A stretch of 64,000 nt of DNA from the NCBI GenBank assembly GCA_033032175.1, contig CM065323.1, forward strand, positions 5,270,001 through 5,334,000. The letters run 5' to 3'. A program made the translations under genes and the position numbers. The notes beneath the pieces were generated by a model. That model saw only the letters and a list, made by a program, of their open reading frames with translations. It was not told where the DNA came from and made no database searches. This stretch comes from Saturnia japonica (taxonomy: Eukaryota; Arthropoda; Insecta; Lepidoptera; Saturniidae). This document shows positions 22,666 through 33,118 of the stretch, one piece after another (positions within the stretch are counted from its first letter, which is position 1; each line of letters opens with the position of its first letter).

Positions 22666-23545
22666 CGATTGCACTACAGCGGCGCTGCGCGGCGCGTCGC
22701 TGCACGTCATTTTGTGTACATTCTCGGACCGCACCAGAGTGGCGCTGCGCGTCAAAATTTAATTGTATTAATTTGTATGGTTAGTGTCGCACCAGAGCGG
22801 CGCTGCATTGCGCCTCGCGACATAGTTGCCTCCTAAAGAATATTTTGACGCGCAGCGCCGCGACGCGCAGCGCATGGCCGCTCTGGTGAGGCATAGCAAG
22901 CGGCGCAGTGCGTCGCTCCTGCCATTTCTAAAAATTCTGTTGTCGAAAAGGATTAAACTTTCTTCTCGCTCACGCCGGTATCAAGACGAAAGTGAATTGA
23001 GGTCAATTACCCTTCGTAAACAATGTCATGTAAAGAGCGTCAATGTCGTATCTACATAGAAAATATAATTGATAGCAAACAACAAAATGTGACTGATCCT
23101 CATTTGATTACTAAGTATTACTATTTCTATTGCGATTTCCACTCATATATTGTCTTTCCTTGCCTGGTTCATGTAGTGTTCGTGTTGGAAATCGAATAGC
23201 TCTAGATAAGTACTAACAGTATTAGTTAATTTTTCTTTGTCAATTTCCACTTTTGTAAATAGGCGTGCTTCTTCGCCGAAAGCAGTATGCAGAATGACGC
23301 GATGCACCGCATCAGAGAAGCGCTGCACTGAGCGTCCCACAGTGTTAAAGGAGAATGCCCACTGTTCATAGATATTTTGGCAATAGATGAACACGTCATG
23401 TAAAAATGTATGGGCATAAAAATATACAATTTTTCTATTCAATTGGCTAAGGAGTTGGTTTAGAAATAAGTTGGGGAAAAACCACAAAAAAAAAAAAAAA
23501 AAAAAAATGAAGTTTTTATTTATTATAAAGTAAATACCTGCCACT
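22666..23545. mobile_element. Relic DNA transposon with GC-rich subterminal repeats
   Basis: 22666-22935 contains repeated words of the type caccagagcggcgctgc and gcgctgcgcgtcaaaa in both orientations (near 22675, 22732, 22790, 22850, 22870). 23143-23545 (minus) contains an open stretch including YEQWAFSFNTVGRSVQRFSD and HTAFGEEARLFTKVEI, which I do not recognise. The DNA for the YEQWAFSFNT part (about 23313-23365) is homologous to 27265-27310 and 35745-35790, where it again lies beside a gcggcgctgcgcgtcaaa word. This links coding and GC-rich parts into one family. Superfamily unresolved. Confidence 0.45.
23486..23507. repeat. Poly-A run (22)
   Basis: Homopolymer of 22 A on the plus strand. 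On the minus strand it would encode a Phe run inside the adjacent open frame, which argues against that part being protein. Confidence 0.9.
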
Positions 23546-23679
23546 TTTTACATTACAAAACGTAAAACATAAATAAACAATATTACGATTATAATTTCAT
23601 GTTTAGTTAGTTTATTAGTGAAAGAAGATCTTTAATGATACCAAAATCCCTAAGGGACAGACGAAATACAGAGTGTTCA

Positions 23680-23702
23680 CCCCCCCCCCCCCCCCCCCCC
23701 CC
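23680..23702. repeat. Poly-C run (23)
   Basis: Uninterrupted run of 23 C (G on the minus strand). It is rare in such AT-rich DNA and may be length-unstable or a sequencing weak point. Confidence 0.9.
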
Positions 23703-23811
23703 GGAATATTCTGTGCTTACACGTCAACACAGACTAGGATCTGAGAGGATATTACGTCTAGCTTAACTGTCAAATTGGTTTCGTTCAAATTGGTTTGGTT
23801 TATTTGAAGCA

Positions 23812-24118
23812 ATGATGGCTCAGTTTGTAGCGTGTACAAACACCGCATCGATTGACGTGAGTTCGAATCCCTGCAATGATTTGAGCTTGATCTTGAGCTG
23901 TCGGTGAAGGAAAACCTTGTGATGAAACCATAGCATGATGGTGTTTTTTGTAATTCCCGTCTGGCTAGCTACTACCCTCAAGTTGAAAATCTGTCTCCAA
24001 ACACCAATTGGTGTGTTCCGGCAGTTCAACTTGAAAGTTTTCACTAGGATCAACGTGCTATCGTCTTGGGCCACATCGACACTTAAAATCAGTTGAGATT
24101 GTGGCTACAACGCTAAAC
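23812..24118 (+). repeat. SINE family B, near full length
   Basis: The tRNA-like head (ggctcagtttgtagcgtgta, B-box-like gagttcgaatccctgc) is followed by the family body with gatgaaaccatagcatgatg, ctcaagttgaaaatctg and ggtgtgttccggcag, ending near gttgagattgtggc. Other copies are at 127, 6921, 8559, 40471, 52679 and 53361. Confidence 0.8.
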
Positions 24119-24344
24119 CGACATATGATGACAAAAAAAGAAAAGTAAAACGTGATATTTGCCAATTGAATAGGAAATTGTATAGGGTCCTTACATATGA
24201 AATTGGCGTTTTGTTGAACTGGTCACTTTGATCTCAAATATCTGGCGTCCGGTTAGAAATTCCAAATTGAAATTTATTCCAAATTTAGGCTTGTGTACTT
24301 GTGTTTCGAATTTAGGGATTCATTTGTTTTCGCACCATTTTATT

Positions 24345-24665
24345 TTTCTTTGACATCGTTCTTTTCACAAAATATAAAATTTAAAGTATTGCCTTATTTA
24401 CGAATATAAGTTCCATTGTGGCATCAGCGCTGCAGAATCAGCTAGAAGGATTAATGATGTGTATGGGAAAGCTACTGTAAAAGAAAACACAGTACGTTTT
24501 GGTTCTAACGTTTTCGTTCTGGAAATTTTGACCTACGAAACAAACTCCGTAGACGGCCGGAGACCTTAGTTGAAAATGAAGAATCAAAGGTGATTGTTGA
24601 AGCAGATCATTCGCAAAGCACATCAGATTTAATGGCAGGCTTTAGTCTGAGTATTAAAAAAAAAA
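24345..24665 (+). pseudogene. Mariner transposase N-terminal half, decayed
   Basis: Pieces in shifting + frames give ISAAESARRINDVYGKATVK, then ENTVRF, then TLVENEESKVIVEADHSQST. This is the helix-turn-helix DNA-binding region typical of DD34D mariners. It is interrupted at the coding point just before the LKQ.GKVKKL segment, which resumes at 26425 after the insertion. Confidence 0.75.
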
Positions 24666-26418
24666 GGTGTCGTGGCACACCAGACAAGAACGAAGTTCCT
24701 TATTATAAAATTTTAATTTCAATTTCTATGATAAAAATCGAAAAAAAAACTACAAAATTATCTTAACACCTTTAATAACTAGCGGTGTGCCCGCGGCTTC
24801 GCACACGTTTGTTACTAAGCAATAATTATTTAAATCCCTTTATTTTTACTCATATTGTTGACAATGCATATGCCGTATCAATTGAGAAGTGCCATGTATT
24901 TCCCGTGTACAATTTTCATCATAATCGGTTGAAAACTATTATTCTAATGTACAATTTCTAATGCATTATTAACAATTATTATAGCCTCTCAATTATACTA
25001 GGTATGATGTATGTTTCACGTCTACAAAATTTGATCAGAATCGGTTGAGAATTGATGAAAATTAAACTTTTTAACTTATAGCCCATTAATTGTGTTAATA
25101 GTTAGACTTCCCGTGTATAAATTTTCATCAAAATCGATTACCAAAAGAAAATCATAGATGGGATTATTACTGTTTGTGTGGTATTATCAATATATGCCAA
25201 TATGAATCCAACACATTAACCATCTCAATAAAACTTGAAAAATAATTAAAATCATACCTTATTTTACCGGCCTACGGGAAAGTGTTTTGAAAAACGTGAA
25301 AGCCCTTTTATTCCTTTCTTACCAAAAGCATAAATATGAATGGATTCTCCATACAAACTTTCACCCAAGTTTTATTTTCACCACATGTGGAATAACACGA
25401 AATAATTCACTGGTAGCAAAACTGTATAATCCAGATAATTTACAATAGTTAAATCGGTTAGAATGTATGTATATGTGTATGCGAGCCGCGGTTTGACAGC
25501 GCCATAAAATAAAACAGTCATTGTACCGTACTGCGTACATAGTTAGACAGCTTAAAACACTTCAGCCAATCTTAAAAAGAATACTGGACTATCATTGAAT
25601 AGGTAATTATTAGAAATGCAATCATTTCTAATTAAGTATAACACTGTCAATAAATAAACATTGACCACGCTCTCATTTCAAATCAACAAACTGGTTGTCG
25701 TGTAAGCTGTTATTTCCCTCTTACATACTTTCATCTCCTATTTTTTACCCTTAAAGTTTTATTTTTGCTACAAAAAGTACCCTATGTCCTTTCCCAAGGT
25801 CCAATCTATCCCTATATCAAAATTTATCAAAATTATTTCAGCGGTTTAGGCGTGAAAACGTAACAGACAGACAGAGTTACCAAAGCATTTATATATTAGT
25901 ATATAAATAATATACAAATAAATAGCTATTTACATGAATAATAAATTAATAATATACATTAAACACTGGTTTTGAAGAGTTCCCTTGTGTATCTTCGAAG
26001 TTGAAGATTCAATGACAATGAAATTAAAATGGGACCACCCTTGAGATATCCGCTATCCAACAAAAAAGAACAATCCAAATTGGTTTATAAGCAAAAAAGT
26101 TATGCTGTGTTCAGCAAATAAAAAAAAATTATTAGAAAAAAAAATATATAAAACTTTTATGTTATAAATATTTCAATTAAGTTACCTCAGTGCTAATTGA
26201 AGTCCGAAGTAAAAATTAAAAAAAGAAAAATTGTTCGAGGTGAGAATTCGAACCTAGGCCTTCAGCCAAAACAGTCACGTTCACGACCGCTAGGCTACGA
26301 GGGTGTTGTTATATCTTATTGAAACTATACTACTTTAAAAAAAAAAAAATCTTACGTTACGGACGTTTTTCCCCGGTTAGGGTACCCATCCCCATCGTCC
26401 CATAAGGAACTTCGTTCC
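24666..26418. mobile_element. Unclassified insertion within the mariner
   Basis: It interrupts the mariner inside an A-run (A's on both sides may be the target duplication). Left end ggtgtcgtggcacaccagac; just inside is gaacgaagttccttat, and the right end carries the inverse ataaggaacttcgttcc. It contains a tRNA-like head on the minus strand (about 26236-26306, B-box-like ggttcgaattctc) related to SINE family A. It also contains a segment from about 24780 (ctagcggtgtgcccgcggc) to about 25905 (gacagacagagttac) of a widespread lepidopteran repeat type. It may be one element or a nest of several; no transposase was seen. Confidence 0.55.
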
Positions 26419-28218
26419 AAAAAAATAATTCACTTGAAACAAACAGGAAAAGTGAAAAAGCTCGAGAAACGGGTACCGCATGAATTGACTGAAGCACGCC
26501 AGCAAACACCTATTGAGCTCTGTATTTCATTACTCAACCGTCACAATAACGAGAGAATTTTAAATCGTATTGTTACTTGCAACGAAAAATGGATCCTTTA
26601 CGCCAATCGAAATCGCTCATCATAGTGGTTTAACACAGGAGAGCCGACCAAATCCTGTCCCAAACTAAAGTCGTCTCAGAAAAAGGTACTGGTGAGTGTT
26701 TGGTGGACCAGTGCTGGTGTCATACACTACAACTTCGTAAGATATGTCCAGACGATGGCGGCAGATCTGTATTGTCAACAATTGCAAACCATGATGGAAA
26801 AGCTAGCCGTTAAACAACCGAGACTGGTCAATATATCAAGCCCACTGCTGCTTCAGAACAACGCTACACCTCATACTTTACGACCGACGGTCGCTAAATT
26901 AGAGGAACTGCGGTTAGAATGTCTCCGAAACCCACCATATTCCCCGGAAATTGCTCCAACATATTACCACTTTTTTTCGGAATTGGGACCATTTCTTGCA
27001 AAGAAAATCAATTCTATTCCGATGAGGCTGTCCAAACTGCCTTCAAAGATTTTATTGATTCTTGCTCCCACAATTTTTTCAGCAATGGAATCAATGATCT
27101 ACCTTTTAAATGGCGAAAGTGCATAGATAATAATGGTACATACTTTGATTGATTAAATGTCTAATTTCATAATATTTTTTTCATGTTACGTTTACTATAT
27201 AGAACGCTAATTTCATATGTAACGACCTAATATTATTATGTCGATATATTTTTACATGTGTTCACCTAGGGCCAAAATGTCTATGGATAGTGGGCATTCC
27301 CTTTAGCACTGTATATAGCGGCGCTGCGCGTCAAATTATTCTTTTGATAGGGAAGCCGATATCTGTTTTAAGTTAATGATTACTAGTACTATTACAAACA
27401 TGTACTAATCGGGGGTAGTAAATTCAGATATTTTATTGAAAACGGCCGCTAGAGACCCGCGTATACCTGAATATTCCAATAAATCTGTAGTCATGTCTGT
27501 ACAAGTAATTTAGTATGTTTTTTCAAATTTCCCGATAAACGATACAATATATTATAAAAGACACTAATCACGAATAAACCCTTAATTTTTTGTCTGTCTG
27601 TCTGTTTCTATATCCGGATTTAACTTAAAACAGCTTTACCGATTCTAATGAAATTTTGAACACAGGAAGCTTATGCCATTGGCCAATTGGTAAGCTATAA
27701 GAACTTTCAAACAAACTTTATGAAGCAGTAAAACAAATATATAAATTCTTAACCGATTTTGTTGAAACTCTGTACATGAGAAGTATAAGTTATTCCTTAA
27801 TATATTATATAGTTGACAAGCTTGAAAACAAAAATAGAAACGAAGAAAAAAATACCCAGTAATAATACTTTTATAAAATGTACTTAAATTTTATTAAATA
27901 TTCCTTAACTATAAAATCTTGTAAATAATTTAAGATTAAGAGTTAAAGTGAGTGTAGTATTTTTAATAAACAAACAATTTATAGTTTATTTATTATGTGT
28001 AAATATAAAATTTGTTCGCTTGGTTTTTTTTTAAAGAAAGAAGTGGAATTAAAGTACAATTTACCGGAGAATTTTTAATTGTTTTTACCGGGATAAAAGT
28101 ATCCTATATATTAATCCAGGTTATAAGCTATCTGTGGGCCAAATTTCTTCCCAAGCCGTTCAGCCGTTTTTGCGTGAACCTAATAACACTGAAGATGTGA
28201 TTTTTTCATAGTAGCACG
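25552..28218 (+). repeat. Direct segmental duplication, copy 1
   Basis: It matches 31469-36705 once the two mariners in copy 2 are set aside. It starts at ttaaaacacttcagcc and ends at ttttttcatagtagcacg, after which the two copies diverge abruptly. It includes the right part of the insertion, the catalytic half of the mariner with its right end, and about 990 bp of non-mariner flank. Both copies share the internal insertion/mariner junction, so they arose by copying one composite segment. Confidence 0.88.
26419..27155 (+). pseudogene. Mariner transposase catalytic half with all catalytic Asp lost
   Basis: Frames at 26434-26625 and 26692-27126 (plus a shifted C-terminus to 27152) give KQTGKVKKLEKRV, IVTCNEKWILY, VWWTSAGVIHYNFV, NISSPLLLQNNATPH, PPYSPEIAPTYYHFF and KWRKCIDNNGTYFD. 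The layout is the cecropia (Hsmar1-like) mariner subfamily, DD34D. The catalytic positions read N (CNE), N (QNNA) and Y (APTYY) instead of D, D and D. A TAG near 26623 and a late frameshift add to the decay. Confidence 0.85.
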
Positions 28219-28350
28219 TAAATTAATCTTTCAAATTATAATATAACCTATATTACTCGCTGATACTGTAGCTTTAGGTCCAATAGATTTGAGTTTATCC
28301 ATTACAAACAAAAAATCAAATCTTTCCTCTTTATAATATTGGTATAAGTA
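28219..28350 (+). repeat. Interspersed repeat related to 63300-63490
   Basis: The ordered blocks tttcaaattataatata, gatactgtagcttta, gagtttatccattacaaac and aaatctttcctctttataat are shared with 63320-63465. It begins exactly where duplication copy 1 ends. Confidence 0.55.
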
Positions 28351-29642
28351 ATGAAGAATAAGGATCGGATTGGATTACGACCGAACGACCTTTTTTTTTA
28401 GCAAATTGGTTTATATGTTCTTGTAAAGAGCTTTACGACTGAGCGATTCTTTTTTAGCTTCCCATCGTACATTTATAATAAGCACATATCTCAATTCAGT
28501 CATCATTCATAATCGCCTACCTCTAACAGATATTATTACTACGACAAAAAAAGAGTTTTGCCACAAACATAATATGAAGTAGATAAGTATTATTTTTTCT
28601 ATATGTCGCATGTAAACTAAACACCTGTGCTATCAAGTGGCGTCAAGTGCAGCGACGGCGCGTCGCGCGGCGTTGAGTTATGCGACGACGCGATATTTTT
28701 TCTCTTGCTCTAACATAAGCAGGGTTGCCAGATGGCGAATTTTTTACCAAATATCTCTTACTTACAACACATAATCTCGTAAAATTATGAATTTTAAAAA
28801 TGTATTTTGTACTTGCTATTAGTTTATCATGATTAATATTATGGTTATGTTTATTAGTATTTTGTTAATGTCAGGGCTATTAAAATCATTTATATTTTTA
28901 TTGTACAGTTTTTTTAACTGTTTTTTAGTTATCAATTTGGAACACATTTCCTTATGGTTCGAAATTTATATATTTTTTTCGATCTTTTCTTAGCTTATAA
29001 AATGAGTGACCGGATAGATTTTGAGAAAGTACGATTTTTATAAGAAAGCAAAGCAAAGCCGCGGGCACAGCTAGTCTGTAATAAGACAATTTCTAATATC
29101 TGTTTTTATTAAATGGATTTTGCTGAAAATATGCACGCGCACTTTTTCTAATTATGCCTGTCTTGAAACCAAATGTAGTCAACTTTTGGAGTTGTAGACC
29201 CGATGAAAACGAAACAGATTTGTTTCTCTAATTTTTGATTTATTTAGCATGCGATTTGAGATTTCAGCAACCAGAGAGCTTGATGAATATAATGCGCACT
29301 TTGCTTTCTTGGTAATTTTAAAATCTGGCTACTCCTTTAGTAAAATTATTAGGGTTAAATTAGGGTATTATTGTGAATAATTAGAGTAAAATTCTGAAAC
29401 GTACTAGAACTTCTACTACCATTGCATAAAAATACATTTTTACACCTGTTTCAGTTAGTGCAAAAGAAATAAGAAAACAATATTTCATCATTAGTGCATT
29501 ATGGATAATCATAAAAAATCATCTTAGCGGGGATTCTCCAGTCAACGAATAAAGATACATTTGATGATGAGGCAATGAATCTAGTCATGTGCATGAACAT
29601 AATATATAGTTTTATAATTAGTATTTTTGATTTGTATATGGG

Positions 29643-29757
29643 ACGCTGGCAGACACTATTGTTGAAATCTCGTAAAAAAGCGTACGAGTTTTTTTTTTGC
29701 TCGTTTACAGAACTGCAAAATATCCTAAAAGTACGAGATTTCTCGTACGTCTGGCAA
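29643..29757. mobile_element. Short palindromic MITE-like element
   Basis: About 115 bp with inverted ends (cgctggcagac near the left, gtctggcaacg near the right) and internal paired words aaatctcgta and tacgagatttc. No coding capacity. Confidence 0.45.
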
Positions 29758-30261
29758 CGCATGTTATGATTCATCCGTGTGCAAAAGCACCCCCACCTAT
29801 TTTTTTACAGCGTTCTTTGTTTTCAATCTTCCCATTACGTAATAGGCAATGACGAAACGTAAAAGTTGTATTATAGGTTATAAAATTATGTGTAGAACAT
29901 AAAAATAGTGTTATTGTATTTTAGCTATGTGTATCAAGATTTATAATATTACCAGGTATTGATTTTATTTGCATATCATTTTTTTTTAAATATTTGTTAT
30001 TTGAAAAGCTATGTATGTAAACTACATAAAACCTTTTTTGTGTACCTTTTGACTTTTATTTCATTTGATTCTAATATTACATTTAAAATGTGGTAAAACT
30101 TGAGAAATAGTCTCTAATATACTAATTATAATAAATCAGTATATTACAAATACAAAAGTTCAAGTTTTTAGCAGTACGTATATTTAGTCGAAGTAGGTAT
30201 AGTATAACCTATAATTATAAAATTGTTTTTTTTTTTTTTTTTTTTTTTTCGAATTAACTAG

Positions 30262-30330
30262 ACTCTTAGGTTTTTGGGTCTTGGAGCCAATAGAGGCTTT
30301 CAAAGCTTCACCAGGCTTGAGTAATATTGT
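30262..30330 (-). repeat. Repeat family C fragment
   Basis: The reverse-orientation piece (gggtcttggagcc, then aggctttcaaagcttcaccaggctt) matches the 3' part seen at 62040-62100. A similar reverse piece is at about 20085-20150. Confidence 0.45.
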
Positions 30331-30704
30331 AGGATGAACAATAAATAGTTTTATTTAAGCGCCATCTCTTAGAATGAATGAGTACGAGTACCTTACTATA
30401 CCTCTAATAACTTCGTAATTGATTACTAATAACTGATTATCCGTCTCCACACAGATGGCGCTATGAATGAAGTTTATACTGAATCTTTTATTTTTGTTTT
30501 ATTTGGATTTAATTATTGTATTTATTTAGAAATGATATAAAATACATTTCATAAATTATCATACATTTTTACTTCATGTCATTTATTTTTGAAATGCCTT
30601 TATATACTTCAGTATTCATACGGGAAATATGTACACATTATAGGCAGGTATATATAAAACACTATAGGGCGAGCATCCTCCGCGGACGCTTCGTCGTACA
30701 TAAC

Positions 30705-30962
30705 ATAACATAACGCCTGTATTTCCCGAAGGGTTAGGCAGAGGTGTACTAATGTACACCCACAATTCGCCGAGTATGTTTTTTAGGTCCCATGTAATAG
30801 GGGGCGAGCCTATTGCCATTAATCGGGCACGAAACCAAACTCCGAGCTGCTACTAAGATTATCATAGGAAAAACCCTATAACACTTTGCTCGACCTGGGA
30901 TTCGAACCCAGGGTCTCGCTCATAGCAGTCGCGCTTACGACCACTAGGCTAACGAGGCAGTT
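30705..30962 (-). repeat. SINE family A, full length
   Basis: Reverse orientation. The tRNA-like head at the right end has a B-box-like gggttcgaatcccagg and an A-box-like ttagcctagtggtcg (read on the minus strand). The body matches 390-638, and the tail lies near taacgcctgtatttccc. Confidence 0.85.
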
Positions 30963-31813
30963 ATTACCTAAAGGTTATAGTCACACGATATGTATATAAT
31001 TCATTATTATGTATAATACAGCATGTCCTTGAACGTACTATCGGGCTGAAATGCCGCGGGTGCAGCGCCGCGTCAAGTTTTCTTATTGCGTGCGGTACTT
31101 TATACATTTGTAGGTATATTATACATTTGTGGGTCGTGTTTTTATATTTAATAATAATTTCGTATATTAAATATTAATAGTTTTATTTCTACGTTATAAT
31201 ATAATATATTTTAACATATAAAAAATATTTTATTGTACCGCAATGACGAATTTTTTTTATTTTTTTTTTTATTTTTTATTTATATATTATTATATGGTGT
31301 ACCTGTGCCTATAAAATCTTTACAAAAAAAAAAACCGATTGAGTCAATCTACTCAAAGGAGACGCCTAAGGAGAGTGCATAAGGTTAGATTTTCTATGTT
31401 TTTGGAGTTTCCAATTTTCATTTTTTTTCCAAAATGAAGTAGACTTACTTATCAAGGTGCTTGAGTGGTTAAGACACTTCAGCCAATCTTAAAAAGAATA
31501 CTGGACTATCATTTAATAGGTAATTATTAGAAATACAATCATTTCTAATTAAGTATAACACTGTCAATAAATCAACATTGACAACGCTGTCATTTCAAAT
31601 CAACAAACTGGTTGTCATGGAAGCTGTTATTTCCCTCCTACATACTTTCATCTCCTATTTTTTACCCTTAAAGTTTTATTTTTGCTACAAAAAGTACCCT
31701 ATGATGTCCTTTCCAAAAGTCCAATCTATCCCTATATCAAAATTTATCAAAATTAGTTCAGCAGTTTAGGCGTGAAAACGTACCAGACAGACAGAGTTAC
31801 TAAAGCATTTATA

Positions 31814-33116
31814 CAAGGTGTCCAGAAAGGGTATCGGGTATTTGTTTTCGCGCCATATTCGAAACGGGGCGTCTAAAGGGTGCGGGGAGGGGTTCGTGGC
31901 GTCCGCCATTTTGTGGAGTTTTAGTCACGATGGAACAGTACTCGGGGACGCATCGCGCATTTTGCGTACGAGCGTATTATCGTAATGGTGATTCAATAGT
32001 GACTGCTCAACGTCTCTATCGTGCGGAATATCGTACACGCCACGCGCCAAGTGACGATAGCATTAGGAAATGGATCAGGATGTTCGAGAATACAGGTGCG
32101 ACAGTTAAAATTCAAAACTCTGGTCGTCCTCGTTCAGTTCGCGATGAAGAAACAATTGAAGAAGTTGAGGCGTCGGTTCGTCAAAATCCGTCTTTATCCA
32201 TCCGAAAGCGAAGCCAAGCGTTGAACATCAAAAAATCGTCTTTACATTCGATTTTAAAGAAAGACTTAAATCTAAAAGCCTATAAAATTCAATTGGTTCA
32301 AGAATTGAAGGATACGGACTATGCTAATCGACTGAATTTTGCGAACGAAATGCTGCAGCGATTTAACAACTTTAACAACATACTGTTCAGTGACGAAGCA
32401 AATTTTCACCTGAATGGTCATGTTAATAGGCAAAATTGTCGGTACTGGGCAGTGGAGAATCCGAGACGAAAGCATGAACGATCCCTGCATAGCCCAAAGG
32501 TCGTTGTTTGGGCCGCTATGTCTGCTAAAGGCATAATTGGTCCTTATTTTCATGAAGATCAACGAGGCCGAGCAATTAATGTGAATAGTGACCGTTATTG
32601 CGATATGTTGCGAAATTTTTTAGTCCCAGAGTTGCAGGAGTTTGCAGGTTTCAACTCAAGAACGTGGTTCCAGCAAGATGGGGCCACTTGCCATACCTCA
32701 AATGACTCAATGGAAGTTGTTAACGAATTATTCCCTAATAAAGTCATTTCGCGAAGGGGTAACATCAACTGGCCTCCCAGAAGCCCCGACCTTAGCCCGC
32801 TTGACTATTTTGCATGGGGATACCTTAAAAGTAAGGTTTATCAAAACAATCCGACGAATCTAACCCAGTTAAAGCAAAACATCAGGTCAGAAATGGCAGC
32901 AATATCGATAGCTATGTGTCAACGTGTTATCGCCAATCTTCGTTTCCGTTTAGAAGAGTGCCAGCAACGTAACGGTCATCATTTGGATAACATCATCTTT
33001 TCCAAATAATTCTCCAATTCATATGCTAATAATAAACAATAAACTTTTTTATTGCATACAAATAATTTTTGTTTCATTGAACTTACAAATACCCGATACC
33101 CTTTCTGGACACCTTG
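31814..33116 (+). mobile_element. DD41D (rosa-like) Tc1/mariner element, apparently intact
   Basis: 1303 bp. It has perfect 32-bp terminal inverted repeats starting caaggtgtccagaaagggta (31814-31845 and 33085-33116), flanked by TA at 31812-31813 and 33117-33118. A single uninterrupted transposase gene fills it. An aataaa-like run lies shortly after the stop. Perfect inverted repeats and an open frame suggest recent transposition. Confidence 0.93.
31930..33009 (+). CDS. DD41D mariner-family transposase
   Basis: This transposase catalyses cut-and-paste movement of its own element by binding the terminal inverted repeats and inserting at TA. The 359-residue frame is complete, with ATG 116 bases inside the element in a good context (tcacgATGG). 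Residues about 1-120 hold two helix-turn-helix modules separated by a GRPRS motif. The catalytic core follows: D in ILFSDEANFHLNG, D in WFQQDGATCHT, and D in SPDLSPLDYFAWGYLKSKVY. Counting gives 41 residues between the last two aspartates, the DD41D signature. Length is usual for this clade, and no stop or frameshift is present. The assignment to DD41D is from the spacing and motifs; activity is not shown. Confidence 0.92.
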   Translation: MEQYSGTHRAFCVRAYYRNGDSIVTAQRLYRAEYRTRHAPSDDSIRKWIRMFENTGATVKIQNSGRPRSVRDEETIEEVEASVRQNPSLSIRKRSQALNIKKSSLHSILKKDLNLKAYKIQLVQELKDTDYANRLNFANEMLQRFNNFNNILFSDEANFHLNGHVNRQNCRYWAVENPRRKHERSLHSPKVVVWAAMSAKGIIGPYFHEDQRGRAINVNSDRYCDMLRNFLVPELQEFAGFNSRTWFQQDGATCHTSNDSMEVVNELFPNKVISRRGNINWPPRSPDLSPLDYFAWGYLKSKVYQNNPTNLTQLKQNIRSEMAAISIAMCQRVIANLRFRLEECQQRNGHHLDNIIFSK

Positions 33117-33118
33117 TA

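Larger units (their letters stand above)
24183..27230 (+). mobile_element. Cecropia-type mariner split by a 1.75-kb insertion
   Basis: The left end (after TA at 24181-24182) tagggtccttacatatgaaa and the reverse complement of the right end (before TA at 27231-27232) ttaggtcgttacatatgaaa are imperfect terminal inverted repeats continuing into attggcg/attagcg. Without the insertion 24666-26418 the element is about 1.3 kb, a normal mariner length. The N-terminal transposase half lies at about 24345-24665 and the catalytic half at about 26419-27155. Confidence 0.85.

Noticed and set aside
23143..23544. 133-codon minus-strand frame taken as a complete gene.
   Set aside because: Its first part is encoded by a poly-T run and hydrophobic AT-rich sequence. 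Only the C-terminal part looks protein-like and belongs to a repeat family.
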